Shown: positions 27,928 through 37,120 of the stretch, in pieces | Layout: every line of letters begins with the position of its first letter | Position numbering within the stretch: position 1 is the stretch's first letter | NCBI GenBank assembly: GCA_003326205.1 | Contig: LWTK01000032.1 | Coordinates: 1-64,000 of the forward strand | Reading direction: 5' to 3' | Source: Nostoc sp. ATCC 43529 | GTDB lineage: Bacteria > Cyanobacteriota > Cyanobacteriia > Cyanobacteriales > Nostocaceae | DNA length: 64,000 nucleotides | Notes under the pieces: model-generated | What the model was told of the DNA's origin: nothing | Seen by the model: only the letters and a program-made list of their open reading frames with translations | Database searches by the model: none | Program-made: the position numbers and the translations under genes

Positions 27928-30555
27928 ATGCTGATAGCCCTTCGATTTTTATTTCTTGTACTTTATAGCATTTTTTATTGGCTTAAATATATTTTTGCTT
28001 CTATGAATAAAAGCAAAAAAGAACAAAACATTCTGCGTGGGCAATACATTTATCAATACTTGCTCAAAAGTGGGCCAGTTTATATCAAAATGGGACAAGT
28101 ACTAGCAACCCGTCCTGATATTATTCCTTCAGAAATTGCATCAGAGTTACGCAAGTTGCAGGACGATGTACCTCATATGGATGAAAACGACACACGAAGA
28201 ATTCTCAAGCAGGAATATAGTCAGCCAATAGAAGACATCTTCAGTGAGTTTTCGTTTAAACCTGTTGCTAGTGCGTCAATAGCTCAGGTTCATGCAGCAG
28301 TTTTACACACCGGACAAAAAGTTGCAGTCAAAGTTGTTAAAAAAAATATTCGCAAACAGCTTGAAAAAAATCTTAAAATCATTCAAGTTCTGGTATCGAC
28401 TGCACATTCTTTAATTCCATCAATCAAACATCTCAATCTACCAGTGCGTTTACAAGAGTTAAAAATATTGCTGGTTGCTCAAGCAGATATGACTCAAGAA
28501 GCTCAGAAACAATCAGCAATATATACCAATCTTAAATCTCATCCTTATGCTTACGTTCCTACAGTTATTAAGGAGCTATGTACTTCCAATATACTCGTTA
28601 TGGAGTTTGTAGAGGCAATACCAGGAAAGAATGTACGCCAAGTGGATATGCCCCCTTCAAAACTAGCTCGGCGTTTACAGCATAGTATTTACACTATGCT
28701 TTACCTGGATGGTCTCTGTCATGGCGATCCCCATCCTGGAAATATCTTTTTTACTAAAGACGGTAAGATTATTATTGTTGACTTTGGTATTACAGTCGAA
28801 CTTAGTGAAGATGAAAAGTGGGGATTATCTTCATTTTACTTTGCTTGTACTCGTAGAGAATGGGATATTGCCGTTGAGCGTTTTACCAAACATTTTGTTA
28901 CTAATAAAACTAATAAGCTTTTCGATAATTGGGTTGAATATCAAAAAGATTTAGAATTAATTTTGCTAAAGCACTTCGATGAATCCAATAATCGATGGTC
29001 AACTGTCAGTTTTTTCCGCGATTTCGTTGTTGTCTTGAAAAAGTACGGGGCACAATACACTACAAATTTCACAAAAGTTGAACTTTTGTTTTTAACCTGT
29101 GAAGGTTTTCTTACCCAAATAGATCCAGATATTGACCTTTGGGAAAATGCTCGCCAGTTTAACGATCGCTATTCTCCCTATATGAATCAGGGAGTCAAAA
29201 AGACTTTCGATGAGTACTTCTTCCAAACCAGTCCTTCTTCTCTAGAGTTACGCGATCGGGCTAAAAATTCGCTAGTTGCGCCAACTCACCTCGACCGATA
29301 TTTTTTCCCCAGCACTTACCCAATATTTGTCAAAAAAGCTGTTGGAAGTAAGATAGAGGATGTAGATGGTAACGTTTATATAGATCTTTCCTGTGGCTAC
29401 GGCCCTCATATTTTAGGCTATGGTCATCCTGCCATTACAACAGCATTAGGAGAAGCTGTTGTGATGGGAGGTGTTAATGCTCTTGGTCACTTGAGTGAAG
29501 TGCAACTCGCGGAAACCATTGTCGAAGCTTTCCCCGGTGCTGAAAAAGCCATACTTTCTAACTCTGGAAGTGAAGCTATTCTTCAAGCGATACGTCTGTG
29601 CAGAGCTTATCGTCAACGCGATCGCATTGCCAAGTGTGAAGGTCACTATCACGGCTTTTCCGATCAGGGAATGGTCAGTTCGTGGTTCCGTGTCACTGGA
29701 TCTAAAGACTTTCCAGATCCCATCTCAGGAACTCGTGGCACTCACACAAGCATTGTTCAGAATACCCTTATTCTGCAATATGGACATCTACCCAGTCTAG
29801 CGCGATTGCGAGAACAGGCGAACGAATTGGCTTGTGTAGTCTGCGAACCTATGCCCTCAGCGACGGCAGAATGGGATCGACCCTTCCTCACAGCACTTAG
29901 AGAATTATGCACTGATTTAGATATTCCCTTGATTTTTGATGAAGTGGTTTCCGGATTTCGTGTCGCCTATGGCGGAATTCAGAACTTGATTGACATCACT
30001 CCTGATTTAACCTGTCTGGGCAAAATCATTGGAGGAGGTCTTCCCTGCGGATGTGTTGTTGGCAAACATGAACTTATCGACATAGCGAAAAGTTCTGAAG
30101 ATCCGTTTTACGACTACGAACACAAAGCTTTTGTTGGCGGAACCTTGAGTGGCAATTCCCTTACTTGTACCGCTGGACTGTCCGTATTGACTTATCTTAA
30201 AGAACATCCAGATATCTATATTACATTGCAAAAGCAAACTGATTGGCTAGCTCAGCAATTTTGCCAGATTGCTCACAATCATGCCATACCTTTCCAAATT
30301 AAAGCCAACCGTTCTATCTTTTCCCTAACATTTAGCTACAAAAAAGTTAAGCTCTACCGAGAGAAATGGGCTGGCAGTAATTTTAAGGCTAGTATTGCCT
30401 TAGCTTACTACATGCGCAAGTATGGCGTTTATATGCCAGAACTCCACTTTTGTATGCTCAATGCTTCCCATACACAGCAAGACCTGGAAACAATTTGCCA
30501 AGCCTTTGACAACAGTCTCAAGGAAATGGTTCAGGACGGCTTCTTTGTTTCGTAG
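27928..30555 (+). CDS. Fusion of ABC1/UbiB atypical kinase and class III PLP aminotransferase
   Basis: One 875-residue frame joins two enzymes. Residues ~1-430 are an ABC1/UbiB/AarF-family atypical kinase: KxGQ in YIKMGQ (~53), the Ala-rich loop ASASIAQVHAA, VAVKV Lys, HGDPHPGN (~265) and VDFGI (~286). The N-terminus is hydrophobic. Residues ~450-875 are a glutamate-1-semialdehyde-aminomutase-like aminotransferase with SNSGSEA, HGxSD, FDEVVSGFR and the PLP lysine K699 in LGKIIGGG. Its wording resembles aminotransferase domains embedded in NRPS/PKS lines that aminate beta-keto chains. AGAGG precedes the ATG. It is the last gene of the plus-strand half. Both halves keep their key residues. I know of no described enzyme with this architecture; its function is inferred to act on the PKS product. 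Confidence 0.9.
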   Translation: MLIALRFLFLVLYSIFYWLKYIFASMNKSKKEQNILRGQYIYQYLLKSGPVYIKMGQVLATRPDIIPSEIASELRKLQDDVPHMDENDTRRILKQEYSQPIEDIFSEFSFKPVASASIAQVHAAVLHTGQKVAVKVVKKNIRKQLEKNLKIIQVLVSTAHSLIPSIKHLNLPVRLQELKILLVAQADMTQEAQKQSAIYTNLKSHPYAYVPTVIKELCTSNILVMEFVEAIPGKNVRQVDMPPSKLARRLQHSIYTMLYLDGLCHGDPHPGNIFFTKDGKIIIVDFGITVELSEDEKWGLSSFYFACTRREWDIAVERFTKHFVTNKTNKLFDNWVEYQKDLELILLKHFDESNNRWSTVSFFRDFVVVLKKYGAQYTTNFTKVELLFLTCEGFLTQIDPDIDLWENARQFNDRYSPYMNQGVKKTFDEYFFQTSPSSLELRDRAKNSLVAPTHLDRYFFPSTYPIFVKKAVGSKIEDVDGNVYIDLSCGYGPHILGYGHPAITTALGEAVVMGGVNALGHLSEVQLAETIVEAFPGAEKAILSNSGSEAILQAIRLCRAYRQRDRIAKCEGHYHGFSDQGMVSSWFRVTGSKDFPDPISGTRGTHTSIVQNTLILQYGHLPSLARLREQANELACVVCEPMPSATAEWDRPFLTALRELCTDLDIPLIFDEVVSGFRVAYGGIQNLIDITPDLTCLGKIIGGGLPCGCVVGKHELIDIAKSSEDPFYDYEHKAFVGGTLSGNSLTCTAGLSVLTYLKEHPDIYITLQKQTDWLAQQFCQIAHNHAIPFQIKANRSIFSLTFSYKKVKLYREKWAGSNFKASIALAYYMRKYGVYMPELHFCMLNASHTQQDLETICQAFDNSLKEMVQDGFFVS

Positions 30556-30787
30556 ATGATGCTGTTGGCCAAATATTTCTTCACATTGCCGCTCAAGGAG
30601 ACGTGAAGCCCAGATACGGATACCGTTGGCGAAATATTGCTTAACAAAAAAATGGCGGATTTACCGTGTAATATCATGTCCGGTTAAAGACTTATTGTTT
30701 AGACTGACGCAAAGACAGGGGGACACGGGTATTTTAAACTTAAGATAGTGCTAAAACGCGATCGCTTATTTACCAAAGGTGGTAGTT

Positions 30788-30982
30788 ATGCAGCAAATAA
30801 ATTTAGCTCAAGCATCTCAACATTTGCCCGACTTAATAGAAGCAGCACTCAGTGGTGAGGAAATCATCATTATCAATGATAATCAATCTGTAGTCAAATT
30901 AACTCCTCTATTTCCAGTTAAACGCCGCCGTCAACCTGGAAGTGCCAAGGGTTTAATTACAATCTCTGATGACTTTGTTTAA
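30788..30982 (+). CDS. Orphan Phd/VapB-like antitoxin
   Basis: The ATG at 30788 follows a good AAAGGTGG ribosome-binding site. The 64-residue product (QINLAQASQHLPDLIEAAL, then GSAKGLITISDDF) is the antitoxin form that usually precedes a PIN-domain VapC toxin. It ends right after SDDF, where relatives normally continue for about ten residues. No PIN toxin follows; the next gene is a Uma2 protein. It is probably a relict of a toxin-antitoxin module. Confidence 0.78.
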   Translation: MQQINLAQASQHLPDLIEAALSGEEIIIINDNQSVVKLTPLFPVKRRRQPGSAKGLITISDDFV

Positions 30983-31057
30983 ATCAGCTTAGATAACTGC
31001 TATAAGCAAAGAATTGCTTATACTAGATGTAGCAATAGTCCTTTGAAAAATCTGCTA

Positions 31058-31759
31058 ATGACAGCATCGCTAGAAGAAAACTTGAATAAAAGTATCCGCA
31101 TTCCGCCTTTAGAAAGTGGGGACAGACTTTCCCGCCAGGAATTTGAACGTCGATACTCAGCAATGCCTCATGTTAAAAAAGCAGAATTAATAGAAGGAAT
31201 TGTATACGTGGCATCACCTTTGCGTTTTAATAGTCATGGAAAACCGCATGGAGACTTAATCATTTGGTTAGGCACTTATAAAGTTGCTACTCCTGGAGTT
31301 GAGTTGGGCGATAATGTCACAGTTCGTCTAGATTTAGATAATGAACCACAACCTGATGTAGTGCTATTAATAAATGAACTTTCAGGCGGACAAGCATGTA
31401 TTAGTGAAGATGATTATATTGAAGGTGCGCCAGAATTAATTGCTGAAGTAGCAGCCAGCAGTGCTGCTAATGACTTACATGATAAGAAAAAAGTCTACCG
31501 TCGCAATGGTGTTAAAGAATATATTGTTTGGCAAAGTTTAGAAAATAAACTTAATTGGTTTAGCTTACAAAATGAGGAATATGTGCAGCTAGAGGTCGAT
31601 GCAAATGGATTAATAAAAAGTTGTGCATTTCCAGGTTTATGGTTAGATGTAAAGGCTCTATGTAGAGGTGAAATGACACAAGTTTTAGCTGTGTTGCAAC
31701 AGGGATTGAATAGTGAAGAACATAGAAACTTTGTGCAACAGTTAGCAAAAAAATCTTAG
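31058..31759 (+). CDS. Uma2 family (DUF820) putative endonuclease
   Basis: From ATG 31058 (a TTG at 31043 is in frame) the protein is ~233 residues. It shows the Uma2/DUF820 restriction-endonuclease-like core: [14 protein letters not shown] (Glu of the PD-(D/E)xK fold), [10 protein letters not shown] (Asp), [11 protein letters not shown] (ExA) and [17 protein letters not shown]. Such genes are highly multiplied in cyanobacteria and their role is not established. The gene and its upstream ~50 bp are partly duplicated just downstream. Confidence 0.87.
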   Translation: MTASLEENLNKSIRIPPLESGDRLSRQEFERRYSAMPHVKKAELIEGIVYVASPLRFNSHGKPHGDLIIWLGTYKVATPGVELGDNVTVRLDLDNEPQPDVVLLINELSGGQACISEDDYIEGAPELIAEVAASSAANDLHDKKKVYRRNGVKEYIVWQSLENKLNWFSLQNEEYVQLEVDANGLIKSCAFPGLWLDVKALCRGEMTQVLAVLQQGLNSEEHRNFVQQLAKKS

Positions 31760-31818
31760 TTATCAATCAAAGAATTGCCTATACTAGATGTAGCAATACT
31801 CCTTTGAGAAATCTGCTA

Positions 31819-32043
31819 ATGACAGCATCGCTAGAAGAAAAGTTCAATAAAGGTGCAAAAATTCCCGTTTTAGAAAGCGGAGATAGACTCACGCGCCACG
31901 AATTTGAACGCCGCTATCATGCAATGCCGGATACGAAAAAAGCAGAACTGATTGAAGGAGTCGTCTACGTGGCATCACCTTTGCGCTTTAATATCTACCT
32001 CTGTAGGTTTGTAATTATATTTAGAATCAGTCTTAGGGAATAG
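31819..32043 (+). pseudogene. Truncated tandem copy of the Uma2 gene
   Basis: Bases 31768-31993 repeat 31007-31236, including the upstream AAAGAATTGC leader and the start region ([23 protein letters not shown]). Homology stops abruptly at the codons for RFN, and the frame then runs into unrelated sequence to a stop at 32043. The metal-binding Asp and ExA motifs are missing, so it cannot be active. Confidence 0.85.
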
Positions 32044-32192
32044 AAGTTGGGGTTACAGAGAGAAAACCTATCTCTGTGTTTCAAATTGTGTGAAAAAACC
32101 GATCGCCATTAATAATCGACGAAATGCGATCGCTATACCCAAAAAAACTTAACATTAACTTTAGAAGGGCTAAATCTTTATAAGATAGATTC

Positions 32193-33455
32193 ATGGGTTA
32201 CTACATTGCTCCGCGATTTTTGGACAAACTTGCTGTCCACATCACCAAAAATTTCTTGAAGCTTCCTGGTGTCAGAGTACCTTTGATTTTAGGTATTCAC
32301 GGACGTAAAGGTGAAGGCAAGTCTTTTCAATGCGAGTTAGTCTTCGAGAAAATGGGTATCGAAGTAACTCACATCTCTGGCGGCGAGTTGGAAAGTCCAG
32401 ATGCAGGAGATCCAGCGCGGTTGATTCGGCTGCGCTATCGGGAAACAGCAGAACTGATCAAAGTACGCGGTAAAATGTGCGTGCTGATGATTAACGATTT
32501 AGATGCCGGTGCTGGACGCTTCGATGAAGGCACTCAATATACTGTAAACACGCAGTTGGTGAATGCCACACTGATGAATATTGCCGATAACCCCACAGAT
32601 GTGCAGTTACCGGGAAGCTATGATTCTACGCCTTTAAATCGCGTACCGATTATTGTCACAGGGAATGATTTTTCTACCCTCTATGCACCGTTAATTCGGG
32701 ATGGACGGATGGAGAAATTTTATTGGGAACCAGACCGAGATGATAAAGTGGGAATCGTCGGCGGGATTTTTGAAGCGGATGGACTTTCGCGGCGGGAAGT
32801 CGAACAGCTAGTTGATACTTTTGCCAATCAATCTATTGACTTTTTTAGCGCATTGCGATCGCGAATTTATGACGAACAAATCCGCAACTTCATCCATAAA
32901 ATCGGTTTTGAACGTGTATCCTTGCGTGTGGTTAACAGCACTGAAGGGCCACCAGAATTTAAAAAACCAGATTTCAGCCTGTCTCACTTAATCGAGTCTG
33001 GTCATTTGATGGTTGGCGAACAAAAACGAGTGGAAAATTCCCAATTAGTTGATGAGTATAACCGGCTGAATCGAGGTAGAAGCTATCAACCAGCACCACC
33101 ACCTGCTGTGACACCAACTAGTCAACCGTCAACTAATGGTGCAACCACGAACGGATTCCCCAAAAAAGAAGCATCGAGTCCACATTTGAGTTTGGAAACA
33201 CAAGCACAAATCCGGGAAATACTGTCTCAAGGTTACAAAATTAGTATCGAACATGTAGATGAACGCCGCTTCCGTACAGGCTCTTGGCAAAGTTGTGTTA
33301 ACAGCCACATTGATGCCGAATCCGATGCCATATCAAATTTGGAATCATCTCTAGCAGAATATAGCGGTGAGTATATACGCTTGGTAGCGATCGATCCAAA
33401 AGCCAAACGGCGGGTTTTAGAGACAATTATTCAGCGACCGAATGGTAAAAATTAA
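32193..33455 (+). CDS. rca: Rubisco activase with C-terminal SSUL domain
   Basis: A 420-residue protein. Residues ~1-290 are the AAA+ motor of Rubisco activase: Walker A HGRKGEGKS (~31), Walker B CVLMINDLDAG, and sensor VTGNDFSTLYAPLIRDGRM. A Pro/Thr-rich linker (~290-325) joins it to a Rubisco-small-subunit-like (SSUL) domain (~330-415, REILSQGYKISIEHVDERRF). This form occurs in beta-cyanobacteria, where the motor removes inhibitory sugar phosphates from Rubisco and SSUL recruits it to the carboxysome. Here it is not beside rbcLXS but between a Uma2 remnant and a toxin-antitoxin pair. Confidence 0.95.
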   Translation: MGYYIAPRFLDKLAVHITKNFLKLPGVRVPLILGIHGRKGEGKSFQCELVFEKMGIEVTHISGGELESPDAGDPARLIRLRYRETAELIKVRGKMCVLMINDLDAGAGRFDEGTQYTVNTQLVNATLMNIADNPTDVQLPGSYDSTPLNRVPIIVTGNDFSTLYAPLIRDGRMEKFYWEPDRDDKVGIVGGIFEADGLSRREVEQLVDTFANQSIDFFSALRSRIYDEQIRNFIHKIGFERVSLRVVNSTEGPPEFKKPDFSLSHLIESGHLMVGEQKRVENSQLVDEYNRLNRGRSYQPAPPPAVTPTSQPSTNGATTNGFPKKEASSPHLSLETQAQIREILSQGYKISIEHVDERRFRTGSWQSCVNSHIDAESDAISNLESSLAEYSGEYIRLVAIDPKAKRRVLETIIQRPNGKN

Positions 33456-33587
33456 CAGTCGATAAGTTGATGGCAAACGCTAATGTTTTGTAATAGGTTG
33501 AGTAAAACGTTAGCAACTGCCATCAAACAATAGATTTTTAAGGATAAAAAGAAATAAGCTGTTGGAAACTTTAAAAGAGGTATAAAC

Positions 33588-33827
33588 ATGAAATCCGAAC
33601 GCGACAGAGAAGAGTTAATAAACGAAATAAACCTACTGTTGCATCAAGCTTATGACAGTACCTTAGACGAAATTTACGCATTATTGAAGCGGATAGAAGC
33701 GGAAGAGGACGAGAACGATTTAAGAGCTTATCATGCTGCTAAAAGTGATGTAGAAAATAATAGTTCTATTGCATGGGAAGACGTTAAAAAGGAAATCGCT
33801 AATGAAAGAAAAAAGAACGTAGCGTGA
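33588..33827 (+). CDS. Antitoxin of a RelE/ParE-type pair
   Basis: A 79-residue acidic, helical protein preceded by AAAGAGGT. It has no domain I can name firmly, but it directly overlaps a RelE/ParE-fold toxin gene by four bases, the usual antitoxin-first arrangement. The C-terminal half (WEDVKKEIANERKK) would be the toxin-wrapping segment. Confidence 0.78.
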   Translation: MKSERDREELINEINLLLHQAYDSTLDEIYALLKRIEAEEDENDLRAYHAAKSDVENNSSIAWEDVKKEIANERKKNVA

Positions 33828-34090
33828 TTTACGAAGTTAAATTTACCAAGGGTGCGAGAAAAATGTTTATCAAACTATCTCAAGAATTGCAAGACCGCAT
33901 ACAAACCAAAATAGATGATTTGGCAATAGAACCACGTCCCAACGGAGTTAAAAAGTTACAAGGTGAAGAAAATTCATATCGAATTAGAGTAGGCGATTAT
34001 CGCGTTATATACGATATTTTCGATGATGTTTTATTGGTAAGTGTTGTAGATGTAGGGCATCGTAGCAAGGTTTATAAAGATGAAACTTAA
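33824..34090 (+). CDS. RelE/ParE family toxin
   Basis: An 88-residue protein starting at GTG 33824 within the antitoxin stop. The pattern YEVKFTKGARKMFIKL, KKLQGEENSYRIRVGDYRVIY and VDVGHRSKVYK is classical for RelE/ParE toxins, including the basic R-x-R-x-G-D-Y-R segment. RelE members cleave mRNA at the ribosome and ParE members inhibit gyrase; which applies is not clear. Confidence 0.9.
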   Translation: MIYEVKFTKGARKMFIKLSQELQDRIQTKIDDLAIEPRPNGVKKLQGEENSYRIRVGDYRVIYDIFDDVLLVSVVDVGHRSKVYKDET

Positions 34091-34314
34091 CAGTGTATTG
34101 TAATTTGGCTGATTTATTTTGTAGTGCGAATATCTTCTTCGCTACATTCATTACGCGAAAATATGCTCATACTACATTTTAAAAAAATTATGATGTTCCC
34201 AAAGTTAACTAGACTGTTAGTCCTCCGACTTGCATATACCGCAATACAGATTCGCTCTTGAGTATCCAGCCTTTACAGTAGCTAATAAGAGGATATTTAG
34301 GAGATTAATAATTC

Positions 34315-35070
34315 ATGTCTGATGAGCATAGATTGGAAGAAAAATTATTATCGCAGGAAGCTGAAAGAAGAATATCCGAAAATTTAGATGAAGTAGAAGA
34401 AATAGAAATAGATGTACAAACAGATTTGTTGAAAGTAGTTCAGGGTCAAGTCGATGGCGTTTCGGTTGCAGGTGAAGGATTAGTTATCCAAAAAGACATT
34501 CGCGTACAAGAAATAAAACTGCAAACAGATGCTATTGCCATCAATCCTTTGAGTGCTATTTTCGGCGATATAAAACTCGATCGCCCAGTCAATACCATTG
34601 CTAAAATAACAATGACACAAGCAGATATGAACCGCGCTTTGTCATCAGAATTTGTTCGCAAGCAGATGCAAAACTTTGATTTGGATGTAGATGGCGAAAT
34701 TGTGAGTTTGGAGCCGCAAAAAATTGAAGTATTTTTGCCTAGTAATGGCAAAATGGAATTTAGAGGTAAGGTGTTGTTAAAGGAAAAGGAAAATACTCGA
34801 CCTTTAGCTTTTAGTGCGATCGCGCGTCCACGTACTCACTCACAACCCGCAATGTTAGAGAGTTTTAACTGTACTCAGGGAGAGGGTGTTTCAATAGAAT
34901 TAGTTACAGCATTAATGCACAAAGCCAAAGAATTAATGAACATACCATATTTTAAATGGGACGATATGGTATTTCGGATCAAAGATCTAAAAGTAGAAAT
35001 TGGTAATTTAATACTTCTGATAGAAGCTAAAGTCAAGCAAATACCGTCATCAGATGTAGTACCTCTTTAG
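34315..35070 (+). CDS. DUF2993 / LmeA-like phospholipid-binding protein
   Basis: A 251-residue protein with an N-terminal acidic helix and the cyanobacterial DUF2993 body (VDGVSVAGEGLVIQKDIRVQ, AIFGDIKLDRPVNTIAKI, MTQADMNRALSSEFV). Related actinobacterial LmeA proteins bind phospholipids. No signal peptide or membrane helix is apparent here. The function in cyanobacteria is not established. It lies 106 bp upstream of crtO on the same strand. Confidence 0.83.
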   Translation: MSDEHRLEEKLLSQEAERRISENLDEVEEIEIDVQTDLLKVVQGQVDGVSVAGEGLVIQKDIRVQEIKLQTDAIAINPLSAIFGDIKLDRPVNTIAKITMTQADMNRALSSEFVRKQMQNFDLDVDGEIVSLEPQKIEVFLPSNGKMEFRGKVLLKEKENTRPLAFSAIARPRTHSQPAMLESFNCTQGEGVSIELVTALMHKAKELMNIPYFKWDDMVFRIKDLKVEIGNLILLIEAKVKQIPSSDVVPL

Positions 35071-35175
35071 TAGGATTGACACTAATTAAAGATAATTTTT
35101 GTTACTGATGGGTGATTTAAATTTTCCCAAAGTTTTTTAAGCTTTATAAAGCTAATTAATTTCAAAGTAACAACT

Positions 35176-36867
35176 ATGCAAGAGTATGATGTTGTGCTGA
35201 TTGGTGGTGGACATAATGGGCTAGTTTGTGCAGCTTACTTATTGAAAGCTGGTTATAGTGTCCTGTTACTAGAAAAGCGTTCCGTTCCAGGCGGTGCAGC
35301 AACAACTGAAGAATGTTTACCACAAGAAGCTCCTGGATTTAAATTTAATTTGTGTGCTATCGACCATGAGTTTATTCACTTAGGGCCAGTAGTTGAAGAA
35401 CTAGAACTAGAGAAATATGGCTTGCATTATTTAGAGTGCGATCCGGTTGTTTTCTGTCCCCATCCTGATGGCAAATATTTCTTAGGACATAAGTCGGTAG
35501 AAAAGACTTGTGCAGAAATCGCTCGTTATAGCGATCGCGATGCTAAAAAATACGCAGAATTTGTAGACTTTTGGCAAAGGGCTTTGGGTGCAATGATTCC
35601 CATGTTTAATGCACCGCCGAAGTCAATTATAGACATCCTGGGTAACTATGACATCACAAAACTGAAAGATTTATTTTCAGTTATTGGTTCGCCAAACAAA
35701 ACGCTGGACTTTATTCGCACCATGTTAACCAGCGGTGAAGATTTACTTAATGAGTGGTTTGATTCAGAGTTTCTCAAAGCGCCACTAGCAAGGCTAGCTT
35801 CAGAACTTGGTGCGCCACCATCACAAAAAACCCTTGCCATTGGTGCAATTATGATGGCAATGCGTCACAATCCAGGCATGGCAAGACCCCGCGGCGGGAC
35901 TGGCGCACTTGTGCAAGCTTTGGTGAATTTAGTCAAAAGTAAAGGTGGCGTCATTCTCACAGACCAACATGTAGAAAAAGTTTTAATTGATGATGGCAAA
36001 GCTGTAGGTGTGCGAGTCGCTGGTGGTAAAGAATATCGTGCCAAACATGGGGTGATTTCTAATATTGACGCTAAACGGTTGTTTTTACAAATGACTGATA
36101 AAAGCGAAGTTGATGGAGTCGATCCTGACTTGTGGGAAAGATTAGAACGCCGCATCGTTAATAACAACGAAACTATCCTCAAAATCGATTTGGCTTTGAA
36201 CGAACCACTGCAATTTCCTTACCACGAACACAAAGACGAATATCTTGTTGGATCTATCTTAATTGCAGATTCCGTGGCTCATGTAGAACAGGCTCATAGT
36301 AAATGTACCTTAGGAGAAATTCCTGATGCTGACCCATCAATGTATGTGGTGATGCCTAGCTACTTAGACCCCACATTAGCACCACCAGGCAAACATACTG
36401 TGTGGATTGAGTTTTTTGCCCCTTATCAAATTGCCGGTGCAGAAGGTACAGGTTTGAAAGGCACTGGCTGGACAGATGAATTGAAAAACCAAGTTGCAGA
36501 TAGGGTGGTTGATAAATTGGCGAATTACGCGCCGAATGTGAAAAATGCAACTATCGCCCGTCGTGTAGAAAGTCCAGCAGAACTGGGAGAAAGATTAGGT
36601 GCATACAAAGGAAATTATTACCATGTGGATATGACCTTAGATCAAATGGTATTTTTCCGTCCCTTGCCGGAAATAGCGAATTACAAAACCCCAATTGAGA
36701 ATTTATTTCTCACTGGTGCAGGGACTCATCCAGGCGGTTCCATTTCCGGAATGCCGGGACGCAATTGTGCTCGCGTATTTTTGCAAGCAAAGCATCCCAT
36801 CAGCCAAACTTTGAAGGATGCACGCGATTCGATTAAGTCTATCGGGTCAGTATTTGGGATCATTTAA
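35176..36867 (+). CDS. crtO: CrtO-type beta-carotene ketolase
   Basis: A 563-residue FAD-dependent protein. It has the dinucleotide fold VVLIGGGHNGLVCAAYLL (~5), the ERSVPGGAATTE-like segment, and the C-terminal FLTGAGTHPGGSISGMPGRN typical of the CrtI/CrtO desaturase-like superfamily. Long stretches (RFN/KFN...CAIDHEFIHLGPV, NEWFDSE...KAPLARL, TLWIEFFAPY-like) match the Synechocystis CrtO that makes echinenone from beta-carotene. A terminator follows at 36931. Confidence 0.92.
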   Translation: MQEYDVVLIGGGHNGLVCAAYLLKAGYSVLLLEKRSVPGGAATTEECLPQEAPGFKFNLCAIDHEFIHLGPVVEELELEKYGLHYLECDPVVFCPHPDGKYFLGHKSVEKTCAEIARYSDRDAKKYAEFVDFWQRALGAMIPMFNAPPKSIIDILGNYDITKLKDLFSVIGSPNKTLDFIRTMLTSGEDLLNEWFDSEFLKAPLARLASELGAPPSQKTLAIGAIMMAMRHNPGMARPRGGTGALVQALVNLVKSKGGVILTDQHVEKVLIDDGKAVGVRVAGGKEYRAKHGVISNIDAKRLFLQMTDKSEVDGVDPDLWERLERRIVNNNETILKIDLALNEPLQFPYHEHKDEYLVGSILIADSVAHVEQAHSKCTLGEIPDADPSMYVVMPSYLDPTLAPPGKHTVWIEFFAPYQIAGAEGTGLKGTGWTDELKNQVADRVVDKLANYAPNVKNATIARRVESPAELGERLGAYKGNYYHVDMTLDQMVFFRPLPEIANYKTPIENLFLTGAGTHPGGSISGMPGRNCARVFLQAKHPISQTLKDARDSIKSIGSVFGII

Positions 36868-36930
36868 GCTCCCCTACGTATATTTTCACGCAATCAAATA
36901 GTAGTCCAATAGTATCATCATGCTTACTTA

Positions 36931-36966
36931 CCCTCAGATTTTTTTGGATCTGAGGGAATTTTATTT
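36931..36966 (+). terminator. Rho-independent terminator after crtO
   Basis: CCCTCAGAT at 36931 pairs with ATCTGAGGG at 36948-36956 across an eight-base loop and is followed by AATTTTATTT. It lies 64 bp after the crtO stop. Confidence 0.8.
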
Positions 36967-36981
36967 GTTGCTTGTGCTTGT

Positions 36982-37120
36982 TTAACGTGAGTTTGATAGC
37001 TGGAATTTGACCTCTCTTCTTGTAGGAGAGAGGCTTAAAAACCTGATTTTTTCATTACTCCTCTATTCCCTTGCAGGCCAAGCAGACTGGATGGGAGAGG
37101 TTTATCGAATCCACGTTAAG
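36982..37120. mobile_element. Diverged MITE, same family as 59884-60023
   Basis: The 139-bp segment begins TTAACGTGAGTTTGAT and ends ATCGAATCCACGTTAA, an imperfect terminal inverted repeat. Its reverse complement shares the internal order of the 59884 element (GGAGTAATGAAAAA, then a CTCTCTCC/GGAGAGAGG hairpin, then GGTCAAA). I see no clear target duplication, which fits an older insertion. Confidence 0.75.
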
